Assembly (NCBI GenBank): GCA_028821235.1
Contig: JAPPGV010000148.1
Location: 1-45,453, forward strand
DNA length: 45,453 nt
Origin: a bacterium
GTDB taxonomy: Bacteria > Actinomycetota > Acidimicrobiia > Spongiisociales > Spongiisociaceae
Direction of reading: 5' to 3'
In this document: in pieces, positions 16,423-25,440 of the stretch
Position numbering within the stretch: the first letter of the stretch is position 1
Layout: every line of letters begins with the position of its first letter
Translations under genes and position numbers: made by a program
Notes under the pieces: generated by a model
What the model was told of the DNA's origin: nothing
Databases searched by the model: none
Seen by the model: the letters and a program-made list of their open reading frames with translations, nothing else

Positions 16423-17748
16423 TCAGAGGTAGGCGCCGAGCCAGTCCTGGAGGAAGTAGATCAGGCACGCAGCGGAGACGATCCACATCAGGACATGGAC
16501 CTGGGCGGCCTTGCCCTTCACGACCTTGATCAGGGTGTGCGTCAGGAACCCTGCCGCGATTCCCACCGTGATCGAATAGGTCAGCGGCATCAGGATGACG
16601 GCCAGCAACGCCGGCAGCCCTTCTTCCATATCCGTGAAATCGATCTTCTTCAACAGCCCGACCATGAGGAATCCGATCAGGATCAGAACCGGAGCCGTGG
16701 CCTGGCTGGGTACCAGCAGTGCCAGGGGCGACAGGACGATGGCTACAAGGAACAGCACGCCCGTAACCACCGACGTCAGGCCGGTCCTTCCTCCCTCGGC
16801 TACTCCCGCAGAGCTCTCGATGTAGCTGGTGTTGGAGCTGACCCCGCACAGTCCACCGAGTGCTGCGCCCAGCGAGTCCACCAAGAGCAGCTCGCGGAGC
16901 TTGGGAATCCGGCCTTCCTTATCGGTCAGTCCGGCTTGCTCGGAGACCGCGGTGGCGGTTCCCATCGTGTCGAAGAAGTCGGTCAGCATGAAGGTGAAGA
17001 TCGTGAGAATGGCCGCTAGCGCGCCCATCTCAGCGAACACGTTCCCCATGTCCACAGCACCGATCGTCGAGAAGCTGACACTGGCCGACAGGTTGGAGGG
17101 CAGGTCGATCACGTTCAGGATCAACGCCACGATGGTGGTGAGGATGATCGTGATGATCATCGCACCCTTCACCTTACGGGCCATCAACACCAAGGCGATC
17201 AGGACCCCGACCAGCGTGGTGCCGGCGGAGTACGAGTTCGGGAACACGAACTCCACGATGGCGCCGCCCTGGCGTACCAGGCCTCCGTTGACCAGGCCGA
17301 TGAAGAGGATGAACAGGCCGATCCCCACCCCGATGGAGTACTTCAGGCTGTCGGGGATGGCGGCCATCACCGCCTCCCGCAGGCCGAGCACGACCAGGAT
17401 GGTGACGAGGATGCCCTCCCACAGGATCACGCCCATGGCGCCTTCCGCGGTCAACCCGTCGGTCAGCACCAGGCCGAACGCCACTGCAGCGTTGATTCCC
17501 AGCCCTGCAGCCAGCGCAATCGGATGGTTGGCGATCACCCCCATTGCGATGGACAGGATTCCGGCCACCAGGGCCGTTCCGGCGGCTACCGCAACCGGAT
17601 CGAGGCCGGTGGCGCCGAGAATGTCGGCGTTGACGAACAGGATGTAGGCCATTACCAGGAAAGTGGTGACTCCTGCCCGGACCTCCGTGCCTACTGAGGA
17701 TCCGCGTTCGGAGACCTTGAAGTAACTGTCAAGTCCCGTTTGGGCCAT
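16423..17748 (-). CDS. NCS2/AzgA-family purine permease
   Basis: 441 residues with about 12-14 hydrophobic segments, an integral membrane proton symporter of the AzgA/PbuG group for adenine, guanine or hypoxanthine. Family features: N-terminal EVRAGVTTFLVMAYILFVN, ALAAGLGINAAVAFGLV in the first repeat, FTFMLTDFFDTMGTATAVSEQ in the substrate-site region, and the SSNTSYIESSAGVAEGGRTG loop. Start ATG at 17748 has GGGAGGAG upstream. It heads a two-gene unit with adenine deaminase. A 10-bp inverted repeat sits in its leader. Confidence 0.93.
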   Translation of the reverse strand: MAQTGLDSYFKVSERGSSVGTEVRAGVTTFLVMAYILFVNADILGATGLDPVAVAAGTALVAGILSIAMGVIANHPIALAAGLGINAAVAFGLVLTDGLTAEGAMGVILWEGILVTILVVLGLREAVMAAIPDSLKYSIGVGIGLFILFIGLVNGGLVRQGGAIVEFVFPNSYSAGTTLVGVLIALVLMARKVKGAMIITIILTTIVALILNVIDLPSNLSASVSFSTIGAVDMGNVFAEMGALAAILTIFTFMLTDFFDTMGTATAVSEQAGLTDKEGRIPKLRELLLVDSLGAALGGLCGVSSNTSYIESSAGVAEGGRTGLTSVVTGVLFLVAIVLSPLALLVPSQATAPVLILIGFLMVGLLKKIDFTDMEEGLPALLAVILMPLTYSITVGIAAGFLTHTLIKVVKGKAAQVHVLMWIVSAACLIYFLQDWLGAYL

Positions 17749-17764
17749 TTCTCCTCCCTTCAGA

Positions 17765-17787
17765 GTCAGGTCGATGCTCGACCTGAC
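17765..17787. promoter_or_regulatory. 10-bp inverted repeat upstream of the purine permease
   Basis: GTCAGGTCGA (17765-17774) and its exact complement (17778-17787) around TGC. It lies just upstream of the permease ribosome-binding site. It is a candidate operator for a dimeric repressor or a leader hairpin. It does not look like a purine riboswitch. Confidence 0.5.
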
Positions 17788-17946
17788 CTCCTCTCCAGGT
17801 TAGTGCAAGCACTCGCAGCGCGCCGGGGAAAACGCTAATGATCCCGGCGAGGCGACACCTATCACCCGCGCGCGGGCACTGGATTATCCGGAGGAAGAAG
17901 GCCGCGAGGGAGGGCTCCGGCCAGCGGCCGGGAGTGTCCGTTCTCC

Positions 17947-19134
17947 CTACAGGGCGTCGCCCGTTTCCGGATCGAAGAAGTGCAGCTTGGTGGTGTCGAC
18001 CACCAACTCGGCGGACTCTCCGACGCGGGGAGCGTGGTCGGGGTTGACCCGGGCGGTGAACTTGGTCTCGTCGCCCAACGCATCGGCATCCGTACCCTCT
18101 TCGGCCAGCAAGGCCTCGATGTCGGCGGTGACCACCGGCCGGACCGGCACCGCGAAGTGGACGTACGCCTCGGAGCCGAGTTGTTCCACGAGGGAAGCGG
18201 TGACGGTCATAGCGCTCCCGCCCGCCCCGGCCGCCGACCTGATCTCGAAGGCCTCGGGTCGCACCCCGACCACGATCTCGCGCCCGGACGACTGCGCCAG
18301 TCCGTCAGGAAGGTCGCCGGAGTCCACGGCCAGGCTGTGGCCGTCGAAGTCGAGCGTGGTGGCGGTCCCGTCGGAGCCCACCGTCGCGTAGACGAAGTTC
18401 ATGGCGGGCGAGCCGATGAATCCGGCCACGAACAGGTTGCGGGGATGGTCGTAGAGCTCCCGCGGGGACGCTATCTGCTGGAGGTTGGTCTCGGTGCCCG
18501 TGATCGCCTTCAGCACCGCCACCCGGTCGCCCATGGTCATGGCCTCCACCTGGTCGTGGGTCACGTAGAGGGTGGTGGTGCCGAGGCGGGAGTGCAGGAG
18601 GCCGAGTTCCGAGCGCATCTGGACCCGCAGCTTGGCGTCCAGGTTGGAGAGGGGCTCGTCCATCAGGAAGGCGGCCGGCTCCCGCACGATGGCCCGGCCC
18701 ATGGCCACCCGCTGCCGCTGGCCGCCGGACAGGGCCTTGGGCTTGCGGTCCAGGTAGTCGGTGATCTCGAGGATGCGGGCCGCCTCGCCGACCCGTTCCT
18801 CGATCTCCTTCTTGGGGGTCTTTCTCAGCTTCAGGCCGAAGGCCATGTTGTCCCGCACCGTCATGTGCGGGTAGAGGGCGTAGTTCTGGAAGACCATGGC
18901 TATGTCCCGGTCCTTGGGAGCCACGTCGTTGACCACCCGGTCGCCGATCAGGATCTTGCCCTCGGTTATGTCCTCGAGACCGGCCACCATCCGTAACAGG
19001 GTGGACTTGCCGCAACCGGATGGTCCCACGAGCACCACGAACTCGCCGTCGGCAATGTCGATGGACACGTCCGCAATGGCCCGCGTCTCGCCGCCATAGA
19101 TCTTGCCGACCGCATCGAATGTGATTCCCGCCAT
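17947..19134 (-). CDS. UgpC/MalK-family ABC transporter ATPase, no permease nearby
   Basis: 395 residues. Nucleotide-binding domain: Walker [12 protein letters not shown] (about 37-47), [12 protein letters not shown] (Q-loop), signature [14 protein letters not shown], Walker [14 protein letters not shown], and VTHDQVEAM (H-loop). The C-terminal ~150 residues form the TOBE/regulatory domain of MalK-like ATPases that energise sugar or glycerol-phosphate importers. No solute-binding or permease gene lies next to it, so it probably serves distant import systems, as MsiK does in Streptomyces (family analogy). ATG at 19134 is the family start; the frame extends upstream without similarity. Confidence 0.92.
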   Translation of the reverse strand: MAGITFDAVGKIYGGETRAIADVSIDIADGEFVVLVGPSGCGKSTLLRMVAGLEDITEGKILIGDRVVNDVAPKDRDIAMVFQNYALYPHMTVRDNMAFGLKLRKTPKKEIEERVGEAARILEITDYLDRKPKALSGGQRQRVAMGRAIVREPAAFLMDEPLSNLDAKLRVQMRSELGLLHSRLGTTTLYVTHDQVEAMTMGDRVAVLKAITGTETNLQQIASPRELYDHPRNLFVAGFIGSPAMNFVYATVGSDGTATTLDFDGHSLAVDSGDLPDGLAQSSGREIVVGVRPEAFEIRSAAGAGGSAMTVTASLVEQLGSEAYVHFAVPVRPVVTADIEALLAEEGTDADALGDETKFTARVNPDHAPRVGESAELVVDTTKLHFFDPETGDAL

Positions 19135-19224
19135 CTCCGGTCCTCTCGTGAGCGCCTTCGACCATACCACCCACCCGGTCAGCAAGGTGCGGGAACAGGA
19201 CTCGGAACCCGGAGTCACCCCTGA

Positions 19225-19252
19225 AGTGGTCAGTGGTCAGTGGCCAGTGGCC
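19225..19252. repeat. Short tandem repeat, 7-bp unit ×4
   Basis: Four units of AGTGGTC/AGTGGCC in a row between two minus-strand genes. The same unit appears about twice on the opposite strand at 32953-32968. This is a small microsatellite-like feature in intergenic DNA, with no sign of function. Confidence 0.7.
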
Positions 19253-19310
19253 GGTGTTCTGGATTCCTGGTTGGTGGATCCCGGTTAGATCGTCTTGTCA
19301 TAACTGGCAG

Positions 19311-20528
19311 CTAGCGCTGTGCTCGCGTTCTCCTGAGCAACGGCTCGGCCAGCGCCAGGATCCGGTCGGTGGCGCCCAGCACCCTTCCCGCCGCGCCCGG
19401 CGTCTCCGAATCCACCAGGTTGCCCATGACCCGCAAGGTGATGCGGGCGATGGCCTGGGTGCCGACCGCTACCCGCAACCCGGCGTTGAGGATGGCGGGA
19501 TGCCCGATCAGCAGGGAGAACCGCCGGCCGGTGCGCAGGAAGGCGTCGAAGCGTTCGCCCACCACCCGGTCGTACCGCTCGGGCGCCGAGACCGGGTCCT
19601 CCACGAACAGGTCGGCGGCGAGGATGCCCGATTCCAGCCCGTAGTCGATGCCCTCGCCGTTCATCGGGTTGACGAGTCCGGCCGCGTCGCCCACCGCCAC
19701 CCATCCCGGACCGTGCCTGCGGACGGAACTCATCGGAAGGCGCCAGGCCCGCGGGCGCTCCAGGTAGGGCCCGAGCGCCCAGGCATCCTGCACCTGCGCG
19801 TGGTAGGAGTCGAGCAGGGAGTTCAGGTTGAGGCGGCTGAAGTGCTTCATCGTGGATAGCGACCCGGCGCCGATGTTGACCGTCCCGTCTCCGGCCGGGA
19901 AGATCCAGCCGTATCCAGGCACCGCGTTGCCGTCGGGGTCGCGCATGGTCAGGCAGGCTTCGATGTAGCGCTCGGCGTGACGGGGGGAGGCCGCATAGCT
20001 GCGGATCGCCACCCCGTAGGGCTCGCCGGCCACCCGGGTGGCGCCCAGCAGCCGGGCGGCGGCGCCGGGCGCCCCGGTGGCGGCCACCACCATTCCCGCC
20101 CTCCAGAGGCGCCCGCCGGCTTCGACCCCCACCACTCCGTCACCCTCGAAAACGGGTAGGGCCTCGGTATCCCAGACCACGCGAGCGCCCGCTTCGGTGG
20201 CGGCGTCCACCAGGGCGGCGTCCAGCTTGCGGCGGGGCAGAACCGCTCCGTGAGCCGGGAAGCGGCTGGTCTCGGGCCAGCGCAGCATCCGCTCGGTCTT
20301 TCCGGCGATCATCCGCAGGCCTTCGACGGGGTGGAAGGCGCCGAGGTCGATGCCCAGCTCTTCGAGGGCGCCCACGGCCCGGGGGGTGAGCCCATCGCCG
20401 CACACCTTGTCGCGGCCGTAGGGAGCGCGGTCGAAGACCACCGTCCTGACACCTTGGCGGGCGGCCCGGATGGCCGTGGCGGCGCCTGCGGGTCCGGCCC
20501 CGATGATGACGAGATCCACCGTGTTCAT
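19311..20528 (-). CDS. Geranylgeranyl reductase family FAD-dependent oxidoreductase
   Basis: 405 residues. An N-terminal FAD-binding Rossmann motif (VIIGAGPAGAATAIRAARQG) precedes the RDKVCGDGLTPRAV segment typical of geranylgeranyl reductase/ChlP-like flavoproteins. A second flavin motif, GWVAVGDAAGLVNPMNGEGI, lies around residues 280-300. Family members reduce isoprenoid double bonds, and in actinobacteria some act on menaquinone side chains (MenJ), so a role in quinone or lipid reduction is likely but unproven. No signal peptide. It stands alone, about 180 bases downstream of the frameshifted nucleotidyltransferase gene. Confidence 0.87.
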   Translation of the reverse strand: MNTVDLVIIGAGPAGAATAIRAARQGVRTVVFDRAPYGRDKVCGDGLTPRAVGALEELGIDLGAFHPVEGLRMIAGKTERMLRWPETSRFPAHGAVLPRRKLDAALVDAATEAGARVVWDTEALPVFEGDGVVGVEAGGRLWRAGMVVAATGAPGAAARLLGATRVAGEPYGVAIRSYAASPRHAERYIEACLTMRDPDGNAVPGYGWIFPAGDGTVNIGAGSLSTMKHFSRLNLNSLLDSYHAQVQDAWALGPYLERPRAWRLPMSSVRRHGPGWVAVGDAAGLVNPMNGEGIDYGLESGILAADLFVEDPVSAPERYDRVVGERFDAFLRTGRRFSLLIGHPAILNAGLRVAVGTQAIARITLRVMGNLVDSETPGAAGRVLGATDRILALAEPLLRRTRAQR

Positions 20529-20708
20529 GTCGGTGGAGGATGCTAGGAGGTGCCGGAGGAGGGGTGGTGCCCTGGTGTGCTGGTTCGGGTGTGTTCTGCC
20601 GTAGGGGTGCTAGCTGCCGCCAACGGCCGTCACGGTCGGGAGACTTCGCCGTGCCAGCCGGCCTGCTCGTCGGTGCGGGACCACACATTGCGGTTCCGGT
20701 GTCTGGGT

Positions 20709-21222
20709 CAGTGACGCTGGGACGCTATCCGCTCTATCAGATACTGGACAGATACCGGAATCCGCTGATGCGGGTACGCGTTCTGCACCAACCGCAGCAG
20801 CTCGTCCCGTGTGACAGCCCTGTTTCTCCCATAAGGAACCGGATGTCGCCCATGTCATCGTCCCGGCCGGAAACAAGTTTCATCGCCAGGATGTACTCGG
20901 CGCTAGGGCTGTACACGCTTAGGCGGTTGCCGATGAACGCCGGCTGCGATGCGGCGGGAAGGCGCGGAGCGAAACCTTTGGCGCCGTCGTTTAGCCAGTC
21001 CGCGCCCACACCGCGTCTCTCGCCGACCCGCGCCACCGCCCGCCGTACTTCAGGGGTCAGGTCGTCGGACACAGCGTCGATGTCGCTGGTGCGGCGCACG
21101 CCCCACCGTATCGCCAGGGCTGCGCCGCCTGCGATCAGGATGCTGACGGGCGTGTCCAGTTCTGCGTCGAGTTCGGCCAGCAGGTCCAGCAGTTCGGCGC
21201 CGGTCAGATCCTTGGCAGCCAC
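20709..21222 (-). pseudogene. Nucleotidyltransferase (DUF6036/AbiEii-like), frameshifted
   Basis: The first ~138 residues carry the nucleotidyltransferase signature: GGAALAIRWGV, then TSDIDAV (the metal-binding Asp pair), and YILAMKLVSGRDDDMGDIRFL. After ETG (near 20818-20822, in a GGG run) the reading frame switches to Cys/Arg-rich residues and stops at 20737. In the neighbouring frame the protein continues sensibly as VTRDELLRLVQNAYPHQRIP and ends at 20709. One extra G would restore it. So this is either a genuine frameshift mutation, a slippage site or a base-calling error. Start is GTG at 21222, overlapping the upstream partner by 19 bases. Such pairs are often toxin–antitoxin or defence-type modules (family inference). 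Confidence 0.75.
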
Positions 21223-21614
21223 TGTCGGTCAGTGCCTTTGTCGAGGAAGCGGCTGTCGAAGAACACCCTGTGGTATTCGCTTTCGGGGGGTGCGTTGGAG
21301 CGGACCCACCGACCGAAGGGGTTGTCAAGTCCGTTGTCGAGTTCATGGTCGAACATGGCGACATCTTCGACCGCTCGATGCTCATGCACCCAGTCGGGTA
21401 CAGGCTCTCCGTCGCGGGCGGCTAACGCGTGGACAATCGCCGCTATGGCGGGCAGCACAATGTCGCCGCCGATGTGCGCGGGCGGGTCTTCTATCAGCCC
21501 GGCCCGGTCGGTGGAGCGGTTCCAGTCCATGACGAACTGGGCGAGCGGCACCCGGAACGGCCCCCGGGGGCATGGGACGGTCATCAGCTCGGGGAGGTCA
21601 GCGGCGGTCAGCAT
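21204..21614 (-). CDS. Unknown protein paired with the nucleotidyltransferase
   Basis: 136 residues with no motif I can name. It is acidic, soluble and without a membrane segment. Start ATG at 21614 has a good GGAAGGGAACG upstream. Its end overlaps the start of the nucleotidyltransferase gene by 19 bases, so they form one translation unit. If the neighbour is an AbiEii-like toxin this could be a partner or antitoxin, but it shows no obvious helix-turn-helix. The role is unassigned. Confidence 0.65.
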   Translation of the reverse strand: MLTAADLPELMTVPCPRGPFRVPLAQFVMDWNRSTDRAGLIEDPPAHIGGDIVLPAIAAIVHALAARDGEPVPDWVHEHRAVEDVAMFDHELDNGLDNPFGRWVRSNAPPESEYHRVFFDSRFLDKGTDRQWLPRI

Positions 21615-21861
21615 CGTTCCCTTCCTAGTGGACCGTCCGTAGGGCTAGGTTAGTGACACTTCCCTCGATAAAGTGTCCGCCTGTCTACGGGCACGAAGTG
21701 GTGTCGGGTTGCCTTGCGCCAGATCGACCGGTGGGCATACTTCGTCCCTACGGAATGTGGAAGTCCCCCCTCTGACGATGTGGAAGTCCTCGTGAGGATG
21801 GTCGCATAGGCGCAGGTCAGGGCCGGTGGCGAACATCCCAACATGAGGGTCCGTCAGATGG
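21615..21861. other. Intergenic stretch with a short direct repeat
   Basis: There is no convincing gene. A segment ATGTGGAAGTCC occurs twice about 25 bases apart (around 21755 and 21779). An inverted pair, GTGACACTT and AAGTGTC, lies near 21652-21676. These could be the remains of an insertion sequence end, but no transposase fragment is recognisable. Confidence 0.35.
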
Positions 21862-22917
21862 TCAGCCGGCGTCTACCTGTATCTCGGTGGCCTTGACCGA
21901 CAACCACACCTCCGATCCGGGCGCGAGGTTCAAGCCCGTCTGGGCGTCAGGGGTGATCTCGGCGGTGACCGGCAGGGGAGGACCGGTCTGGACGCGGACC
22001 CGGTCGGCGTGGTGATCGATCCGCTCGATCCTGGTCCGCCAGGAGTTGCGCGGGCTTCCCCCCGGCCGGTCGAGGTGGATGGAGATGGCACGCGGATGGA
22101 TGGTGGCGATGACCCGGCCCGACGCCGCTTCGGCAACCACCAGCCGGTGGTTACCGATGGTCAGGACCTTTCCCGAGGCGGCTCCGACCAACAGGTTGAC
22201 CCCGGCCAGGTCGGCCGCGTAGGGGCTGGCGGGACGGAGCCGGATCTGATCGGCGCTGCCCTCCTGGGCAACCGAGCCGTTCTCGAGTATCACCAGCCGG
22301 TCGGCCAGCAGGAAGGCCTCGGTGGGGTCGTGGGTAATCAGCAGGCTCGGTCCCGGGAACCCGGCCAGGTGGTCCTGGAGGAGCCGGCGCAGTCCGGCCC
22401 GTGAGCTGACGTCGAGGGCGGAGAACGGCTCGTCCAGCAGCAGCATGGCGGGCTCGGTTATCAACGCCCGGGCCAGGGCCACCCGCTGCCGCTGGCCTCC
22501 CGACAGCCGATCGGGGCGCCGGCCCGAGAGCGCGCCGAGGCCCACCGCTTCCAGCCATCCGGCCGCGCGCCGGCGCGCCTCGCGGCGGGGCACCCGGCGG
22601 GAGCGGAGCCCGAACGCCACGTTCTCCAGAGCGCTCAGGTGGGGGAAGAGCACCCCGTCCTGGAACATGACGCCGATCCGGCGCTCCGCCGGTCCCACGA
22701 GGGTGCCGGTGGCCGCATCCTCGAGGACCCGGTCACCGAGCCGTACGTAACCCCCGTCGAGCGGTAGCAGGCCGGCCAGCGCCCCTACCACGGTGGTCTT
22801 GCCCGCTCCGTTCGGGCCCAGCAGGGCGACCGTCTGTCCGGGATCGATGCCCAGAGCCACATCCAGATGGAAGCCCTCTCGCCGCATCACCAGGCGTGAG
22901 TCGAGACCGGTTCTCAT
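21862..22917 (-). CDS. modC: Molybdate ABC transporter ATP-binding protein
   Basis: 351 residues. Nucleotide-binding domain with Walker A GPNGAGKTTVVG, Q-loop VMFQDGVLFPHL, signature [15 protein letters not shown], Walker B MLLLDEPFSALD and H-loop ITHDPTEAF. The C-terminal region has a molybdate-binding TOBE-like domain (about residues 270-351). I prefer ATG at 22917 because it overlaps the modB stop in an ATGA arrangement; GTG at 22929 is the longer option. It is last in the modA–modB–modC operon. Confidence 0.93.
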   Translation of the reverse strand: MRTGLDSRLVMRREGFHLDVALGIDPGQTVALLGPNGAGKTTVVGALAGLLPLDGGYVRLGDRVLEDAATGTLVGPAERRIGVMFQDGVLFPHLSALENVAFGLRSRRVPRREARRRAAGWLEAVGLGALSGRRPDRLSGGQRQRVALARALITEPAMLLLDEPFSALDVSSRAGLRRLLQDHLAGFPGPSLLITHDPTEAFLLADRLVILENGSVAQEGSADQIRLRPASPYAADLAGVNLLVGAASGKVLTIGNHRLVVAEAASGRVIATIHPRAISIHLDRPGGSPRNSWRTRIERIDHHADRVRVQTGPPLPVTAEITPDAQTGLNLAPGSEVWLSVKATEIQVDAG

Positions 22918-23765
22918 CTGCTGCGCCACCAGTGGTCCCTGAGAGCCACGAGTACGGCCAGCGAGACGATCACCATCACCAGGCTGAGCGCCAGGGCCGC
23001 GTCCCGGTCGCTCTCCAGGGCGACGAACACCGCCAAGGGCAGCGTCTGCGTACGTCCCTCGAGGTTGCCGGCGAAGGTCAGGGTCGCTCCGAACTCACCG
23101 AGCGCGCGAGCCCAGGTGAGGGCGGTGCCGGCAACGACCGACGGGGCGATCATGGGGATCGTCACCCGGCGGAGCACGGTCCACCGTCCGGCGCCGAGCG
23201 TCTCGGCCGCCCGCTCGAAGCGGTGATCCAGGCTCCGGAGCCCGCCTTCGACGGTGAGCACCATCAGGGGCATCGCCACGAACACCCCCGCCAGGATCAC
23301 CCCGCCGGTCGAGAACGGCAGGACGAGCCCGGTGGCCTCGTACAGGGGGGATCCCACCAGGCCGCGGCGGCCCAGGGCGAACAGCAGGGCCGCCCCTCCC
23401 ACCACGGGCGGCAGGACCATCGGAAGCAGCACGAGGCCTCGCAGGAGGGAGCGCCCCGGGAAGTCGTAGCGGCACAGCGTCCAGGCCACGGGCACGCCGA
23501 GCAGCAAGGAGATGACCGCCGCGCTGGCAGAGGAGATCGCCGACAGCCGGAGGGCCTCCAGCGCCAGATCGGAGCCGAGCAGGGTCGGGAGCCGCCTCCA
23601 TGGAGCGCGGCCCAGGAGCCCCAGCACCGGCAGCGCGAACAGCGCCAGCCCGATGATGGCGGGGATGGCGATGAACGCGGGCGGCCGGCGCGGCCGGTGG
23701 ACCGTCCTGGACCGGCCACTACTCAGGCGGGAGGCCTTCCGGATGCTGTCCTCGTCTTCAGTCAT
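22914..23765 (-). CDS. modB: Molybdate ABC transporter permease
   Basis: 283 residues, about six membrane segments, the channel subunit of the molybdate importer. The binding-protein-dependent transport fold is clear, with the coupling motif in AAETLGAGRWTVLRRVTIP and GTALTWARALGEFGATLTFAG. The N-terminus is a charged cytoplasmic stretch (about 30 residues). It lies between modA and modC, overlapping modC by 4 bases. ATG at 23765 is preceded by a possible TTG, and its ribosome site is weak. Confidence 0.94.
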   Translation of the reverse strand: MTEDEDSIRKASRLSSGRSRTVHRPRRPPAFIAIPAIIGLALFALPVLGLLGRAPWRRLPTLLGSDLALEALRLSAISSASAAVISLLLGVPVAWTLCRYDFPGRSLLRGLVLLPMVLPPVVGGAALLFALGRRGLVGSPLYEATGLVLPFSTGGVILAGVFVAMPLMVLTVEGGLRSLDHRFERAAETLGAGRWTVLRRVTIPMIAPSVVAGTALTWARALGEFGATLTFAGNLEGRTQTLPLAVFVALESDRDAALALSLVMVIVSLAVLVALRDHWWRSR

Positions 23766-23813
23766 CAACCCTGATTATGCACGTTCCCCGGGTCCGGTGG
23801 TTGCTCGGCACCG

Positions 23814-24566
23814 TCAGGGGAGATGGAACCCGTGCCGGTTCAGGAGCGTCCGTCCCTCGTCCGACAGTACGAAGGCGACGAACGCAGCCGCGGCTTCCGG
23901 GTGGGACGTGGCGGACATTATCGCGATCGGGTAGTCGGTCGTGACGTTGTGCTCCTCAGGGATGGTGATGGCGACCGCGCCGTTCGCTTCCCGGACATCG
24001 GTGGCATAGACGATCCCGGTGTCGAGCTCCCCCTGCTCGACCTTGGTGAGCAGGGCGCGCACGTTGGGTTCCTCGGTGTCGGGTTGGGCCGTGACCCCGG
24101 CTCTCCGGAGGACCTGGCGGGTGAGTCGGCCGCAGGGAACCGTCTCGGCGCACAATCCCACCAGCAGCTCAGGCCGGGCCAGGTCGTCGAGGCCGGTCAC
24201 CCCGCCCGGGTTCCCGGCGGGAACTGCGATGGCCATGGTGTTGCGGGCGAAGACGCGAGCCCTGCCGCTGACGAGGCCGGCGGCGCGGACCTCTTCCATG
24301 ATGGCCACGTCTGCCGGAGCGAAGGCGTCCACCGGCGCATTCGCCAGGATCTGCTCTCTCAGGAGCGAGCTGCCTCCCAGGTTCAGGACCACGTCGACGC
24401 CGGGGTGCGCATCCTCGAAGGCCGTCTCGATGTCCCCGAAAGCGTCGGTGAGGGAAGCAGCCGCCGCCACCAGCAGCTCGACCCGGTCGGTGTCCGGGGC
24501 GCCGGCTCCCCCGCAGGAGGCGACGAGCAGGATGGCAATGGATCCGGCGATGAGCCGTCGGGTCAT
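23814..24566 (-). CDS. modA: Molybdate ABC transporter substrate-binding lipoprotein
   Basis: 250 residues. The signal peptide ends in lipobox LLVASC (about residues 14-19), so the mature protein is lipid-anchored at the outer face. Typical ModA features: VAAAASLTDAFGDIE just after the signal, LNLGGSSLLREQI, PVDAFAPADVAIMEEV, and DTGIVYATDV. It captures molybdate or tungstate for ModBC. ATG at 24566 has GGAAGG about 10 bases upstream; the frame further upstream is not protein-like. It is divergent from the formyl-THF cyclo-ligase-like gene, with a 68-base shared promoter region. Confidence 0.94.
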   Translation of the reverse strand: MTRRLIAGSIAILLVASCGGAGAPDTDRVELLVAAAASLTDAFGDIETAFEDAHPGVDVVLNLGGSSLLREQILANAPVDAFAPADVAIMEEVRAAGLVSGRARVFARNTMAIAVPAGNPGGVTGLDDLARPELLVGLCAETVPCGRLTRQVLRRAGVTAQPDTEEPNVRALLTKVEQGELDTGIVYATDVREANGAVAITIPEEHNVTTDYPIAIMSATSHPEAAAAFVAFVLSDEGRTLLNRHGFHLP

Positions 24567-24634
24567 CGGGTTGAAGCCTTCCGGGGTGGGGGCGGGCCGG
24601 TCGGGCCGGTTTTGCGGGATCGGGGCAGGGTAAC

Positions 24635-25423
24635 GTGACCGGGATGGTACGGACGGCGGCCCGCCACGATCGTGATGCCGGAGGGGACCCCGCCCTCCTC
24701 GCCGCCAAGGCTTCGCTGCGGGAGATGGTGTGGGACCGCCTCTCGACCGCAGGGATAGCCCGGTTTCCGGGCGCTCGGAACCGGATCTCCAACTTCGTGG
24801 GCGCGGAAGCGGCCGCCGAGCGGCTGCGCGGTACGCGGGCCTGGCGCCAGGCCGGCACCCTGAAGTCCAACCCGGACTCGCCCCAGTGGCCGGTCCGCCA
24901 GCGGGCACTCGAGGACGGCAAGCTGGTCTTCATGGCGGTACCCCGGCTGGCCGAGCCGGAGCCGTTCTTCTGCCTGGATCCCGATCGCCTGACCGATCCT
25001 CCCCGGGCGGCGTCATCCATCAAGGGCGCCTCCCGCTCGGCTCGCACCGTCCGGATCGAGGACATGGCTCCGGTTGACCTGGTGATCACCGGGTGCGTGG
25101 CCGTGGACCCGACCGGCGCACGGCTCGGGAAGGGCGGGGGCTTCAGCGATCTCGAGTACGCCCTGGCCTGGGAGGCGGGCCTCATCGGACCGGAGACCCT
25201 GGTGGCTACCACCGTTCACGAGATCCAGGTTCTGGAGGCCGACCGGATCCCGATGGCGGGCCATGACCTCCGTCTCGACCTGATCGTCACCCCTGATCGG
25301 GTGATCGCCTGTGACGGTCCGCGCCCGGCACCCGGGCTGAGGTGGGAAAAGTTGACCGAGGAGAAGATAGCGGCCATCCCCCTGCTGGCCGCCCTCCGCT
25401 CCGCCGGTTCCCACCGCCCCTGA
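24635..25423 (+). CDS. 5-formyltetrahydrofolate cyclo-ligase family protein (MTHFSD-like)
   Basis: 262 residues. The family's nucleotide-binding loop is present as GARLGKGGGFSDLEYAL (about residues 164-180), with an earlier KxxLR-type helix (AAKASLREMVWDRL). It resembles the methenyltetrahydrofolate synthetase domain proteins more than classic YgfA: it has a longer N-terminus and FPGARNRISNFVGAEAAAE. The expected reaction is ATP-dependent conversion of 5-formyl-THF to 5,10-methenyl-THF, but activity is inferred. Starts GTG 24635 and ATG 24644 are both possible. It is followed 17 bases later by the glutaminyl cyclase gene. Confidence 0.8.
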   Translation: MTGMVRTAARHDRDAGGDPALLAAKASLREMVWDRLSTAGIARFPGARNRISNFVGAEAAAERLRGTRAWRQAGTLKSNPDSPQWPVRQRALEDGKLVFMAVPRLAEPEPFFCLDPDRLTDPPRAASSIKGASRSARTVRIEDMAPVDLVITGCVAVDPTGARLGKGGGFSDLEYALAWEAGLIGPETLVATTVHEIQVLEADRIPMAGHDLRLDLIVTPDRVIACDGPRPAPGLRWEKLTEEKIAAIPLLAALRSAGSHRP

Positions 25424-25440
25424 GGGGGGAGGGACCGCTC

